Part shown: positions 1 to 13,311 of the stretch, piece by piece
Numbering within the stretch: the stretch's first letter is position 1
Layout of the letters: the number at the start of each line of letters is the position of its first letter
Source of the DNA: Malachius bipustulatus
Lineage: Eukaryota > Arthropoda > Insecta > Coleoptera > Melyridae
Length of the DNA stretch: 64,000 nucleotides
NCBI GenBank assembly: GCA_910589415.1
Contig: OU342639.1
Span: 9,060,268-9,124,267, forward strand
Direction of reading: 5' to 3'
Program-made: the position numbers and the translations under genes
The notes under the pieces: model-generated
Seen by the model: only the letters and a program-made list of their open reading frames with translations
Databases searched by the model: none
What the model was told of the DNA's origin: nothing

Positions 1-3000
1 TTATGTGTATTTCAAACAGGTGACAAACAACATATCCATCAATTAGTTAGTTAATTGCTTTGCCATATAGGGCAGAAAATGCTGTAGATATTCTGAATTA
101 AAATTGCAAAATTATTGTAAAAACTGAAACGATTAGGGTTTCTTTTTCATAAATTACCATTAATTATTTTTCCTGTTTCTATAAAATGGAAGGTAATCAT
201 GTTGAATCAAATTGAAACTGTAATTATTGACAGTAATGCGTCTGTTCAGATTCCAGTATTGGATACTTCTACACAGAGTAATCAAGTCATACATACAAGA
301 GGACTACATTATTAATGTATTTCATGTAATTTTTATCTTCAAGTAACAACAGGTTAGCAGTATCTACATAACATTAAAAAATAAAAACAATAATTATCTT
401 AATGCATATTACTGAATATAAAAAACATTAAATGAGAAATAAATAATGGGTCAGCTCTAAAAGTTTAAACTTATGATACAAATAATTACTGTTACCTACT
501 TGCAAGCATCAAAAAAAATATTGTTTTACCAGAGACATTAGTAGGTAGGTACAAAAAATCATAAGACATATAATAATACTTAAAAAATATCACATGTGTG
601 GTACTTGTGATGTAATACTTATAGGAAAATAACTTGCTTTTTTTACCATTAATTTTTTTTTAATTTGTTTTTTTACACGTTACACGCTGGTAGCTAATAA
701 ATTTTTATTTTCACAAAAATGACTACAATACTTCAAATTCAGAGGATTATGCCGGTTAATATACTTTTTGGTGTCCTTATGCCAAATTTACACTACACAG
801 TTTTTTTGACTGCTCTAGGTATATTTAATGTTTCATGAATTTATATTCCAAAAAATTTTGCTCTATGAAACAGTATGTACAGGATGGTTAAAATTTTGGA
901 GTTTTACAAGATTAGTAGATATTTTTAAAAGACTGAACCCTTCTCGTTATTTTTTTCTATTTTTTTCTTCTTTTGTTTCGAAAATGCCAATGCTGAAAAC
1001 CAAAATTGGCTTTATTTAATTCTAAATCGCTTATTCCTGCAATTAGATGAAAACAAACATTTTTCCAGTTCAGTGGTACACTAACTGGTGCATTGGTTTT
1101 TCAAAAACATTTCAAAATTCGAGTTAAGTACAACAAAAAGTGGTACTTTTTATATAAAAGTCATAGCTGGCTTGACTCTTGATTTGCAAGATAGTTTTTT
1201 TTTCTCATTTACTTAATTATTATGAACATAAAGGAAATCGAATAAAAAAAAACTTTAAAACAAAAAAACGATGGCAAAAAAACAATTTTTTTTGTTTATT
1301 TAGACAGATTTAGATAGATTTTTTTGTAACAATTAGACAGTTTATAGAAGACCTATTCTAAAATGGAAAAGTGAATATAGTCACGGGTTTGGAAACGTTT
1401 AGAAAAAAAGATGAAGGACGTTTAGTAAATGTAATTTTTTGGTTTCTGTCACATTAGCTCAAGCATCTCCCAATATTTTTATTTTCTACCCAGAGGTTAA
1501 TTTTGACAAGCATACAACACGAAGTTATAGAAGTGGAAAAGAAATCATTAGTGAGTAGATGCAGGCAGATGAATGGTAATGTACTTCACACTCAATTTAC
1601 TAAAAACTATGAGAAATATCAAACAGTTACGAATATACCTTTTTCTAGAAAAAAAAACTGCCCATTTAGGCGACTTCGTATCTCTTCAGATAACTGAGAT
1701 CACCATACATTTTCTCTAAAAACGAGCCCGATGTTTAAACAACTTATATTTTTTATATTTGGGAGAAAGTTTTTGGGAGAAACCACCTAAATTATGTTGA
1801 AAGTAAATTATGTAGAAAAGAAATATTTTTTCAGTTTACATTTACATACATAGTTTAAAATATATTTTCAGACCGATAACTACAACAGACAAGTCGATTA
1901 TTAATGTATGTAATTGTCACATTTGAATCCCTCCATCTATTGTTTTATAGCCGCTGCACTATAAATTGGTTCTGAAATGTATACCTACCAAAGTTAGAAT
2001 CAATAAACTCTACAGGGAGACCTTTCACCTCTAGTAATTTTATGCATATTTTCTTTGACGAACCTAATTAATGACATAAGTCCATATTCACAAATAATTA
2101 AATGATGCATTAAACAAGTGACCGATTAAAGATCTTATAACAGGAAAAAAATACAATTATAAAAATACGCGCTCCTGATGAAGAAATTATATAAAAGTAA
2201 TACATTTCGATTTAAAGATATTTAAAGCAACACTTTAAAGAAAATTTGTTTTAAAGAAATGAAAAAAGGAGACGTTTTTGGATATATTATGCTACTTACT
2301 ACCTAATTATTCTTTCAGAAAAAAATCCTTTTTCCTGATTTTTCTTTTTTCTCAAATTTAGATTACTTAAGGAACACTTGTATATTAAAAAAGCCAACTT
2401 CCTGTTTCAATAATTCCATTTATTGACAACTGATGAGTTGTTATCAATAATGTTTTTAAATCGTTTGTAAAGTAGTAAGTCCTCTTCAAATAAAGGAGAC
2501 ATGACATAGGAAACTTCTTGGAATGACTAAAAGTACGAAACCTAAAGGAACGTATTTCCTTTATGAATTAGGGTTGTTTCATAATAACGATGTTGTAGGG
2601 TAATCTTAAAACCACAAAAATAAACGAATAAATAAATAAATGCTCATTTGATATAACAATGACCTTATTAATTTTTGGTGTTTGTAAATGAAGTGATTCA
2701 ATAATTTATGAGTTATTCTTGAATGTGTTTGATATTAAAAGGTCAATGATATTTACTTAATTTAAGGTTGATCAATTCTAGTCATAAATATTTCAGCTAC
2801 AATTAAAATACATACTTTTTAACTGAGGATTTACATATTAATTTATTTAATCACCTCAACAGAAACTCAATTATCTCATTGTCTTGAAATGCTAATAAAT
2901 CAGAAAATTTTTTACATAGGTACCTACAATATTTTATAATAATAATTATTGTAGTCCAGCCAATAATTTTACATTACATTATTGTTACTGCTATTTAAAT

Positions 3001-3094
3001 ACAATGACGAGATATTTTTTATGTACATTATGTACTTAATTATGTACTTAGGTAGGTACATTATGTACTTGCTTGTAATAAAAAGTTGAAAATA
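1..3094. other. AT-rich non-coding stretch, probably intron of the PTCHD3-like gene
   Basis: No convincing exon, RNA gene or transposon end was recognised on either strand. The segment is very AT-rich, with poly-A and poly-T runs and scattered GTAGGTA motifs. It lies downstream of a minus-strand splice donor at 5891, so it should be intronic sequence of the Patched-family gene that continues past the left edge. Short reading frames here lack homology I can recognise and look like chance. Confidence 0.5.
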
Positions 3095-3946
3095 TACAGG
3101 TGTCCCAGCTTATTCGAAGCGGTCTCTGTAGGCCAAACGATGGACTTTTTCAAAAAAACTTTTTGAAAATTCAAGTACAGAATCACAATCGCCATAATTT
3201 AAAATTATTTTGGAGTATAAAGGTGTCCCATATGACAGTGACATATCAAAGTTATGTTTTTTTAAATGGAATGCTCCTATGTTATTGCATTTTTAGATTG
3301 TCTGAGAAAAGGAAATAAGATTGGCTTTTACAGTTGGTGTTTAAATTCAGAAGTTTTTGAGTTATAAACAAGTGAAAATCGTCATTTTTCAACTTCACGG
3401 CCCTGTACAACGAAAACGGTTCAAGATAGAGAAAAACGGCATACATGTCCCTATTTTATGTACTATCCTATGGTATAGAAACATTTGTACTTTCTTTGAT
3501 TTTTTTATTTGGCGACACGTGGAGAAATCTCAGACTTTTTCAAAATTTTTATCATACTGTATAAACATTTCATCTACATCATAGGATAGTACATGAAAAG
3601 TTAAAATAGGGACATGTAAGCCGTCTTTCTCTATCTTGAGCCGTCTTCGTTGTAGAGGACCTTGAACTTCAAAAATGACGATTTTCACTTGTTTATAACT
3701 CAAAAACTCTGAATTTAAACACCAACTGTAAAAGCCAATCTTATTTTCTCTTCTCGGACAATCTAAAAATGCAATAACATAGGAGCATTCCATTTAAAAA
3801 AATATAACTTTGATATGCCACTGTCATATGGGACACTCTGTATAGGTACTCCAAAATAATTTTACTCGAATTTTCAATTTTTTTTTTTGAAAAAATTCAT
3901 CGTTTGGCCTAAGAGACTGCTTCAAATAAGGTGGGACACCCTGTAT
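3095..3946. repeat. Foldback element, family A copy 1
   Basis: The left end reads TACAGGTGTCCCAGCTTATT and the right end is its near reverse complement. The arms stay complementary for about 390 bp each around a loop near 3490-3590. A second copy of the same family lies at 24344-25235 and a solo arm at 51207-51419. There is no transposase. The outermost TA at each end fits a Tc1/mariner-type TA target site. The element sits in the presumed intron of the PTCHD3-like gene, so a transcript would contain a very long hairpin. Confidence 0.9.
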
Positions 3947-5891
3947 TGATCTTATAAATATATATTTTAATATTTCAGTACTTATTCAATCATAACAAAT
4001 CAAGGAAATAATGATAAATATTCAAAATACATATCTCATATTATAATAAATACACAATCAGAAATTGTTGTATGATTGTGCAAAATAATTATTAAACAAA
4101 ATAGATGTCTGACTTGGTTTCAAGTGGTATTAATTAAACAAGTTTAATCATAATTGGGTACCTACTACTCAGATATTATTAAATCATTAAAATTAATGAT
4201 GGTAGTCAGAGTAATATTATGCTACATATATGCTTTTCCCAATAACAACTCGTCCAATTTATTAAAGTATTTGCAGTGCAATAGTTCTGCCAGAATTTTT
4301 AAAATTGCAGAGTTCATTAAATATGGGATGATCACCTTTAGAAAGCTCACATAATTTTCTTGTAAGTTTTATCTTAAAAACTGGGAGACAAAAAATAAAA
4401 GAAACTTATTTCGACCGCCGAGCAAAAGAAATCACAAATTTTAGAGAGATCAGTATAACTTTCCTATAATCTTTACCAGACTTTTGTTTTACAATTTTTC
4501 ACTTCAGGATGTTCAGGGGTAAAAGAGAGGGGGGGGGACTTTTTTCCTAATATCTCAAACATTATGTGACCCACAAAAAATATAGCGAAATAGTTTCTGT
4601 TCCTTAAGTCAAGGTGTTTTAGGCGACACCCCCATTTGTAGGAACAGAAGAAAAATTAAATTTGATCCCCAATTTTTTTGCATCCCAAATAATAACAAAA
4701 GGGTGACAATTTTAGAATTGATTTTGCAAGTCTGGAGAAAATAGGAATCATCGGCAGCCAATTGTTTAGTTACTTTGAACAAATGAACGTAAATATTCTT
4801 GATTGCAATAATAATCATGTACAGCAACTAATGTTACCACTTAAAACTAAATACCAAGAATAAGCCATCATTTTAAACCAAGTTGATGGTTTTAATGTAT
4901 TTTAAATGATTTAATTTGCATTCCAATCCAATACATTAGTACTAAAATGATACCAGGACATTAAAAAAGAATCCTAATTAATCCTAAATAATGGAATCAC
5001 CTTCACCCTGACAATTTTTGATATCAAATCTTAATGTACATATACCAATACCAATACAAATTCAAGAAGTCAACCTTGAACAAATGAAGCAAGAAATATT
5101 TAAAATAAAATTTCCAACTAATAAATAATTGCAATTGAATAATTAATTGCAGGTTTATTATTCAGGAAATTACCTACCAAGAAATGACCTAGACCTTATC
5201 ATAACGTGTATGTATATATATGTACCTACATATTATAATATGCACGATATTTCATATTACATATTATTTTACATTTGAATTTACTCATAAAATTTATTTT
5301 TATTAAAAGTTACAGAATTACGAAAAATTATTTTTCCTACGACCATTATACAAAGTACCACCTTGCGCACTGTTATTTGTACGTGTTTGTAAAGTGTACG
5401 GGAAAGTGACATAAGGCATACCCAAAGTTCGTTACCGTACAGTTTTGCAGTTATGACAGTGAAGTTGATGTACAAAAAGTAGCAATCAATAGTTCAAACC
5501 ACGGAGTAAGCTCTATGTAAGATTTATAAAATAGACCACATTCGATATGACAACAATAATAAGTAAGACAGTACATTTGTCACATTTTTCTGTTTGTTGC
5601 AGTAAAACTGGTTAGGTAGATTTCTTAAACTATTAAATTATCTCTTTGCATTTCAAAGTTGATTGATTGGATTCTATTAAAATTTATATAGTATTTCATA
5701 ATTAAAATTTTTGAAATAATTAAAAAAAATAATAATTTTGTTAGATTCAGATTTATCGTGAGTGGACCATTTTGTGACACCTTCACTGTGACCGAAGATC
5801 TGTTGTGGTATATAAATTATAAATATCTGTTACCAGATTATTATATGTACAAAACTAACGAAATTAAACTAGAACAGATAGGAGCGCTCAC
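3947..5891. other. Non-coding intronic stretch
   Basis: AT-rich DNA between the foldback element and the second coding exon of the Patched-family gene. I looked for further minus-strand exons continuing that gene (conserved luminal-domain residues preceded by an acceptor) and saw none. A run of G at 4530 and tracts of poly-A/T are the only visible features. Confidence 0.5.
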
Positions 5892-6322
5892 CTGCTCTAA
5901 TACTTGTGGTGTCAGCACATTCGGGGCTTTGACGATAAGTGCTTCTTCTCGGAAACCTCGCTGAAAAGTCCCCAATAACCAATTTGTGTCTTCTAAATAT
6001 TTTGAACCAGGAGGAACCCATAACTTGAGAGGATTCTTCTCTTGATGAAATCTGAAGTAGCCGAAAGCACTCACAATAACTAAGAGCCAACAAAGGAGTA
6101 TGGTAGCTTTGGGGTGAGCACCAATCTTCTTTCCCAAGCTACAAACGTTTAAAAGCATAAGATAAAATTAAGATAACATACACCTTTGATAGGTGAAAAT
6201 AAATAAACTTACTTGTAAAAGAAGAGTTCAGTGTACTGGACAATCCACGATGTGATCTTTTCATATATTAACAGTAATCCTTGAAGCGTGCTTAACTTAC
6301 TTGGCACTTTTTCGGTGCTCAT
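5892..6322 (-). CDS. Patched/NPC1-family membrane protein (PTCHD3-like), N-terminal two exons only
   Basis: Coding exon 1 is 6322-6213 (ATG at 6322) and exon 2 is 6138-5892, separated by a 74-bp intron with GTAAGT donor and TAG acceptor. Exon 2 ends at a CAG/GTGAGC donor in phase 0, so the gene continues to the left beyond the window. The 119 residues seen begin MSTEKVP. A hydrophobic segment ATILLCWLLVIVSAFGYF near residue 48 would be the first membrane span. It is followed by the NPLKLWVPPGS..DTNWL motif typical of patched-related RND-type proteins, at the start of the first extracellular/luminal domain. Family members have about 12 membrane spans, a sterol-sensing domain and roughly 900-1000 residues, so only about an eighth is present. 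The family assignment is recognised from sequence; the exact orthologue (PTCHD3, Ptr or another paralogue) is not settled. Confidence 0.8.
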
Positions 6323-8496
6323 AGCTGATGTTAATTTATTATTAATCAGTTACTCAGACAGTTGAATTTGGCTGACTGACAAACAAAACTAATGCACATA
6401 ATTCGAATAAGCAAATCAACTGGCATTGTCCTTGATTGACTAATAATATATGGGAGAAGTCTGAGGACTGAATGAAATAAAACGATCCCCAAACCTGTTT
6501 ACTGCAAATCTGTTGGCTACCATCTAGGTACTATTCTGCTCAGCAGGTAAATATAAAATAAAAAGTATAAATATATTTTCAGTTTGGCTTGAACTTACCA
6601 CTACTCACGCAGGTTGTTGAAGTCGACTTCGAAGTATTATCATTTATTGAAGGATCCTCTACATTTTATAAATTAATTCAAGTAGGCAGGTATAATAAAT
6701 TGATTCATCAATCATAAGTCTCGACTTATCAGGGATTCACCAGTTATTATTGACTGATTATATTCCTTTCTGATTATAGTGATATGGTGATCAAATGCCT
6801 TTCCCATGTTGATTTTTTTTAAATAGACAACTGGTTTGATGAGTGGATAATTACAATTTACATTCCATTATTTTGCTAACGCTCATAAATCCAGTCAGTT
6901 GAATTATTTTATAATGCTAATTTGAGTAATTTCACCACTTCTTGCTATTACCAATTTACCATTCCTTTTTTGTAGTTCAGTTTAAAGTTTAATTGTCTCA
7001 CAAATGTAACAGTTTTAATACTAATGTGCAATACAAAGAACATTTTACTTTATTTAAATGGGCTGGTAGGTAGGAGATATATAATGAAGAACAAAATTTA
7101 AATAGCTCACTAAATTTTATCCAAGCAGTAAGTACACTTGCATGTGCATCATAAACTATAAACTGATTAACTGATAAACACAAGAATTACCTAAGTAAGT
7201 ACCTACCTACCCAGTTAGGTACTTAAGTACTAAGGTTGTAATTGTTAACAATAAAATAACATGATATAAATACCATAACTTAAAACAAAGCGAAGAAACA
7301 TTGATCAGTAGTGCACTACTACGTCCGCGCTTCGTCATAAACGTAAATGGTAATTAATTAATAATTATTATTGATGTCACTGATGTCATTTGAGTAAAGT
7401 AAACCAAGGGTCATGTGCGGGTTACACGCATGATTCAATTCGACCTTGCCAATAATTAAATGTATATTATTATATATATTTGTACACATGACAATAACAA
7501 TTAATGCGACTTGTTAGTTGTTGTCGGTTGAGTATCTCTACAAAAAATACCAATTAGACGAACAGTTAGATAACAAAATACTGTGAGTGAAGCAGACTCA
7601 TAGCTCGTATTATTAAAACATGATAAAATTCCAGAGCGAAGCGGAAGGCATAATCGCTGCGAAATTGTTCGTTCTAAAAATATGTGCGTTTACTTTAGGT
7701 GCCCAACTCCTATTATTACATTTCTTTCTAACATTCCAAAATAAATCAGTTGATTAGAAATAAAAGTAGTAGGTATATTTAATTTATTATCATCAAATAC
7801 CTACCTAGTCATATTATAATAATAATTATTATTAATTTATTAGACTTGGTTACGATAATTTTGCATAACAACGATTTCCTCAAAATTTTAAATTTAAATT
7901 AGCAGCCTATATTTTATCTTTTATCACATTATTGAACTTACTAATAAAGACAAAGAAAGAGAGCTTCTATTATTATTATAAACATATACAATACTTTTTT
8001 TTTTATCTCTATTGTCAGTTCAATTTCAACTATTCTGTTTCTGTAAAGTTAAAACGTGAAAAGTCAACATGACAATCTGCTGTCATTGTCACTTGATGTG
8101 AAATAGAATTGGCCATTGGACGCGTTCTGTTTCTTATAGAATTTGCCACTGGACGCGTTCAGTTTGTTGTGGTCATTTCAATAATAGGCTGCCAAAAATA
8201 AATATTAATAATTTGTTTTCCTCTGTCAGAAGTATTTGTCATAAACACAATTCCGTTCATTTCGTTTCTTGCTCATTGCTCACCACTTCACCAGTTGTTC
8301 TAACCTTACAACTGCGGCATATGAAGTAGTGTTAGAAATTAGAATAACTATTTAAATAATTTTATATTTAATATTTAAATAATATTCTGTTTATACTTAC
8401 AGGTGTCCGGTAATATTTTTTAGTGTTATTGTAGACGCGATGAAAACGTTCTATTTTTATTATTTTTCTCAGCAATGTTCCAATAATTGATCAATA
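6323..8496. other. Upstream/intergenic stretch
   Basis: Region 5' of the PTCHD3-like start codon. It presumably holds that gene's promoter and 5' UTR, but no TATA box or initiator stands out. A short direct repeat built on CACTGGACGCGTTC / CATTGGACGCGTTC occurs at about 8106-8167. Otherwise I see AT-rich sequence with GTAGGTAC motifs (about 7198-7225) and nothing coding. Confidence 0.45.
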
Positions 8497-8897
8497 TACA
8501 GTACCATGCGAAAAGTACACACCATATGGGATTTTTTTTCATTAGTAAGATAAAAAAAAAAACATAAATGGCGCAAAAAAGTGTGTACATGCTCTAAAAA
8601 TCATTTGACACATAGTTATTTTAAATTACGATCCGTAGCATACAGCAGGGTAGGTAGGACGAATAATAATGTAAAAAAATTACAAAAATAGAGTATCTAC
8701 CTTTGTTTGTGAAGATAATAAAAAAAAATATATAGGGAAAAGTGTTCCAGAATCAAAATCTAAAGTCAGATATGAATTTGTAGATTTATTTGAATTCTTA
8801 TATTTTTAATTTTATTGGATTTTATTTGTCACGAGTTTTTTGAGGTTATTATTTAAAAAAAATCCCATATGGTGCGTACTTTTCGGATGACATTGTA
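8497..8897. repeat. Foldback/TIR element, about 400 bp
   Basis: Left end TACAGTACCATGCGAAAAGT continues into ACACACCATATGGGATT. The right end is the imperfect reverse complement, ending at CATTGTA, with AATCCCATATGGTGCGTACT inside it. Arms are about 45 bp. The interior is AT-rich and non-coding. It is a typical non-autonomous TIR element, probably of the TA-inserting class. Confidence 0.75.
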
Positions 8898-9107
8898 GAA
8901 TGTTGAAATTAAAAAAATCATAATTTTAATTACTAAAGGGCCGGCTGCACAAACGTACCTAATTAAAAATCTCTAAGATTTTAAATTGCAACTTTTGAAA
9001 ATACCGTGAATGTTTTAAATGACCTTTTATTTTCTAATCAGTAATTAACTCTTCTACAAGGGAGTAGAATTTATTTTCAGAAATATCAGACCAATATTTT
9101 GATAATA

Positions 9108-10879
9108 GGGGAGGGCGGGGCACATTCGGACAGAAATTTTCAGTTTGCCATTTGGTCATCCAAATTTTATGTATAAAAAACAAAACCTGGTTTTACAGTG
9201 AGACATATATAAGATTATTGTGTTATAAAATAAAATAATTACCTCTCTCAGTTTTTCAGAAAAAAATAATTTATCAGAGAAATGCATTTGTCTGAATCTG
9301 CCCCACCAGTGGGGCAGTTTTGGACAATGCTGAGGTACATCCGTACAGCAATATGGTACATTCAGACACCGAAATATTTTCACAAAGGCAAAAGGATTTA
9401 AAAGTCTTCAACTCAAATTGCAAAAATTTTATTACACATCATTTTCTGGTTGTTATAAGACTGACTTAAATGTACATTAAACCTTACAGAAGACTTTACT
9501 CTTGATGTGCCTTTTACTTCCAAAGGCTTTGATAATTTGGTCACAATATTCTGCCTACTTACAGTGGACGAGTCGTCCGTATCAGGGAAAGTGAAACCAT
9601 TGTTTTTCTTCCGCAAAAATTTTATAAAATACTCCATGTGGTCTTGTACTTCCATTATTTGACCAACATAATGACGGATGATTTTTTTGTAGGAAACTGT
9701 ACCAAAACATAGTCCCCTTCATTAAGAGGATCGTCGTCCAACAGATTCAGTAATTCTTCACTATTATCACTTTGAAAGTCTAGATCTAAATCACTGTCAC
9801 TTCCAAATTCTTTCGTAGACAATTCTATTTCTGAGTCTGAAGATGATACGTCCATATGACCTTTGGGTTTTTTAGTTTTCTCTTTTTTCTTTGACTTTGT
9901 TTTGCCATTCGGGTTTCCTGTGTGACAAATCTGGATGCCTTTTCTTTTCATAAAGTTTCTTATCCACTCTTTGCCAGCTTTCTTGTTAATATTCCATGAA
10001 TCGGGAAATTTCAGTTTCAGTTCAGCAGCAAACTGATAAGCCAAGGGATCTGCATGCAAGAAAAGTAAGCCCATACTGTATATTGGATGAGGTCTTCAAA
10101 TAAATAATCGACCAATAAATTTTCTTGATGCTTCGTGAAAACTTGCCGGCAACCATATTTAGAAAAGCGCTTTCTGTTTTCTTCATGGCTATTTTCAGTT
10201 CCATAATCATCTGTGAATGCACCACGAAGTTTTTTCTTTACCCTATCAGAAAGAGTAGATTTTTTTTATCCCAAATTCCACGGCAGCCAACCGTAAAGAT
10301 AATTTATTTTTTATGACTTCTTTCACTGCCCTGTCAAACCGCTCTTCATCAATGAAGGCTCTCTCAGTTTTTTTTTACATAATTGCGCACCATCTGAAAT
10401 CAAAGTTCCAAATTTTATAACCCTTGAGTATGCCTTTTTTTAAAAGCGAGGCACATTCGGACACGGATGGGGTAGTTTCGGACAGTCCGAATCTGCCCCA
10501 CCATGTTAGTCTGAATGTGCCCCACTGTGCGCTGTTCTATTAAACACCGATTCAAAAATTTTAGGTTAGGTATTTTGACAGTTTCTGATACAACAAACTA
10601 TTGCCAATGTATGTAATTTGTGACAACTATCGACTGAATTACAAAAATCTGTACAGTAAAGGTGAGGAATTCTTAAGAATATAAAATAAAAATATTTACT
10701 TTTGAGCTTCGAAATAGTTCTAAAGAAACAGCCAAAGACACACCTGTCTGATTCACACCAATGATTGGTACTGCCGTCTAGATGTTTCTTACCTAAACAC
10801 AGATTTTTATTTGTACTTTAAGGCGGTAAATTTGAAGTGTCCGAACCTGCCCCTCGTGCGAATGTGCCCCGCCCTCCCC
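9108..10879 (-). mobile_element. TA-flanked pogo/CENP-B-type DNA transposon, internally deleted
   Basis: The two ends match for 21 bp, starting GGGGAGGGCGGGGCACATTC. They are flanked on both sides by the dinucleotide TA (9106-9107 and 10880-10881), the target duplication of Tc1/mariner/pogo elements. Inside each end lie repeated variants of the motif GGGGCACATTCGGAC, for example at about 9293-9320, 9338-9370, 10449-10530 and 10837-10860. These are candidate transposase-binding subterminal repeats. The only gene remnant encodes DNA-binding domains and a C-terminal tail; no DDE catalytic core is recognisable. The element is therefore non-autonomous and decayed, though its ends are well preserved. 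Confidence 0.88.
9413..10393 (-). pseudogene. Broken pogo-like transposase/HTH-CENPB protein
   Basis: Reading on the minus strand from a plausible ATG at 10393 (MVRNYVK), the frame shifts within A-runs near 10375 and 10265. It then gives a psq-type helix-turn-helix (VKEVIKNKLSLRLAAVEFGI), a second winged/CENP-B-type domain (LAYQFAAELKLKFPDSW...AGKEWIRNFMKRKG, 9960-10050), a Lys/Ser/Asp-rich linker, and a tail beginning GDYVLVQFPTKK. After another break at about 9655 the tail continues MEVQDHMEYFIKFLRKK. This order matches insect proteins annotated as HTH psq/CENPB transposon-derived. Three frame breaks and the absence of a DDE domain make it a pseudogene. Confidence 0.8.
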
Positions 10880-10881
10880 TA

Positions 10882-11942
10882 CAGAGAATTTTAAAAACAG
10901 TAATTATCTGAAAATTCTTAATTTACGTTTGTGATAGATGTAAACAGAAAAATCCGGTCAAGAAAAATAAATTATTACAATACAGAACTATTTGAGGTTT
11001 TATAAAAATAAAATACAAAATATGACAAAGGAAATGACAGCTAACCAATTTTGAGGTTACATTCTCGTCTCAAAAGCAGTAAACATAGCCGTGTCTTTCT
11101 AAAACGTTCGTTAGATAGACACCGCTATCTTTAAAGAAAGCAAGGGCGTCTGCTACTTACTAGCATCTTAAAAACGCTGTTTCTCTTGGGTTAGGTTGGG
11201 CCTGGGTTCAGTTGAAACTCGGTTCAACTAAATGGCTGCTGGACTTAAAATTGGCCCTTAGAGGTACCTATACACTATTTCGTTAATGTAAAGAGAATGT
11301 AACACTACGAATATAACTCCTCGGGTTATATTTATTGAAGAATACAGACAGAAATAAATTATTAATTTTAGTTACGATAAAGATGAAGGCTAACATATGC
11401 AACAATTTTCAACTAATTGGTTTTTCTCTATAATCATATTATATTAGATCATAATCATATAGAAAGTAGCCATAGAAATGCAAATCGCTTAGAGATACTT
11501 AAATTAAGACTTAACGAATAAGTTACCGATTATTTTGCTTAGTTGCTAGTTACCAAAATATTTTTGGTTGAACTGAATTCTTGTATCTTTTTGTAATGAT
11601 GTGATGTTACCCAATGCTAAATAAAGATATTATATTTTTCAAACATTTAATTTCACACATCAAAAATATAAAATTGACATTAAGCAATAACATTTTTTTA
11701 TCAGGATTTTTATAATTATCAGAAATAAGCAAATTTTCTCTATTTGCATCAGCCACAGCACGGATATGTGTTATGTGATGTACGGTTATCGACACAGACT
11801 CGACAGACGATTTAAAACAAGGTAGTTTGATTCCAGTTAATGATACAAACTTCAACAAATTTTTATTTATTATTACATTACAATTATGTACATTTAAATT
11901 TGAAACGAAACATAATACTGAGAAAAATGCAATACTATCAAC
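10882..11942. other. Unassigned intergenic stretch
   Basis: No gene, TIR or tandem array was recognised between the pogo-like element and the hAT-like element. The sequence is AT-rich, with a slightly more GC-rich patch at 11160-11270. A 118-residue minus-strand open frame (11607-11963) overlaps the next element's end and resembles nothing I know. Confidence 0.4.
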
Positions 11943-11943
11943 T

Positions 11944-13143
11944 AGGGGGATGTGCCGAACCACGATTTTGCTGAATCGCCGAATACCGAGGCTTCAGCAA
12001 AAAGTTCGGCTGAACTTAAAAAGACATTCTAACAGAGTTGAAAATTTGTAGTAAACTTTCGAATCGTCATTACAAAACTTGAAATATCAAAATTTCCCAT
12101 CAATCCCGGTTGTGGTACGATGTTAAAATGTTATTAACGATAAAATATCAACAAAACGATTTTGCAAGTATAGAGATGTTAATTTGCCTGGCGCCTGAAA
12201 ATGAGTTTTTTTACTGTTGTTGATGTTTAAATTTTCATGAAAATAAAGGGAGTTTCTAACTCTATTAAATCCTGAATATTCGGAATTCGGATTTATGACC
12301 CATTAGTGTGGAGCATTGAAGATTGAAGCATAAATAGGGATGGATGTCTAAAGTTTGTAGTAAATTGTTCTTCTCGTTCTATCCCTATCTTTTTCTAATA
12401 AGTACACATAAAACGATATTTTTAACTTTGCGTTTGGTGGCTCTGTTAGTGACATATTCCAAGTGTGGAATAGCCAGACGGAATAAATAAATAAATGGAT
12501 TTGAACCCTGCTCTTCTGTTTTCTGAAGTCGTGCCAGAGACTCTGTCACTGAACAAACGTTCTTCCTACGATCAGACCGTCTATTTGTATAATAAACAGG
12601 GTATTTGATTTGTCTCTCTCTTGTGTGAGAGAATTTTATTATGAAAACCAGTTTATCCTACACATGTACATGTATACTGCTTCCCTATTTCAGCCACAAT
12701 AGACCTACGGTTGCAGTGGAGGTGTCACAATGGCCCACTCACGATAAATCTAATCTAATCCATAATTTCAAGTTCATAGCTGTTCTTTGTTCATAATTTG
12801 GAATGTTTGAATTGAAAATTGTGGTGACCTGTACTGACAACACATGTTTATAAGATTTCTGATGAATTATCTCGAATTATTCCAGTTTGTTTTTATTAGA
12901 GCTTCTCTGAAATCGGCAGTAAAACGCATATTTTGTTCAGATACCCGCCACCCGTGTCTTGAAAACCGAATACATATCATTTTTAAAATATTTATAAATT
13001 AGCTCCAGTACTGTCTGTTATATAATTTGTGTTATGTAGAGGTTTAAGTAAAAGCAATATTCTGAAAAAGTTCGGCGTCACCAAATATTCGGTAAATACG
13101 TCGAACTTGCCAAATACCGAACTGAATATTCGGCACATCCCTT
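11944..13143. mobile_element. Non-autonomous hAT-like TIR element, about 1.2 kb
   Basis: The left end reads AGGGGGATGTGCCGAACC and the right end reads GAATATTCGGCACATCCCTT, its reverse complement over about 14 bp. Further ATTCGG/CCGAAT-type repeats occur in both subterminal regions. Ends of the form (C)AGGGATGTGCCGAA are typical of hAT-superfamily elements. I found no transposase remnant and no clean 8-bp target duplication, so the boundaries are approximate and the superfamily call is tentative. Confidence 0.6.
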
Positions 13144-13311
13144 AAATAAACCATAAGCCATGGCATTAGTAAAGTTCCTCAAAATAAAATAAAACATAAG
13201 TTAAATTCTTCAACAAAATAAGGAAACAAATTTCACATATGTAATTGAAGGAACAAAAAACAAATAGAAATAACTCCACCCTGAAGGAAACAAAAAAAAA
13301 ATAAATATCAA
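13144..13311. other. Short spacer between two transposons
   Basis: AT-rich DNA between the hAT-like element and the outer piggyBac-like element. It contains a run of ten A residues and ends with TCAA at 13308-13311, probably a mutated TTAA target site. Confidence 0.5.

Noticed and set aside
3530..3793. 87-codon minus frame in foldback family A
   Set aside because: A related frame appears in the other copy only because the sequence is shared; it contains no domain and is interrupted between copies.
4609..5475. Further exons of the PTCHD3-like gene
   Set aside because: The minus-strand frames here lack the family's conserved residues and do not begin at an acceptor in the required phase.
12490..12545. 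tRNA-like T-loop (reverse complement of GGATTTGAACCCTGC)
   Set aside because: No acceptor stem, anticodon arm or A-box could be placed around it; at most a worn SINE fragment.
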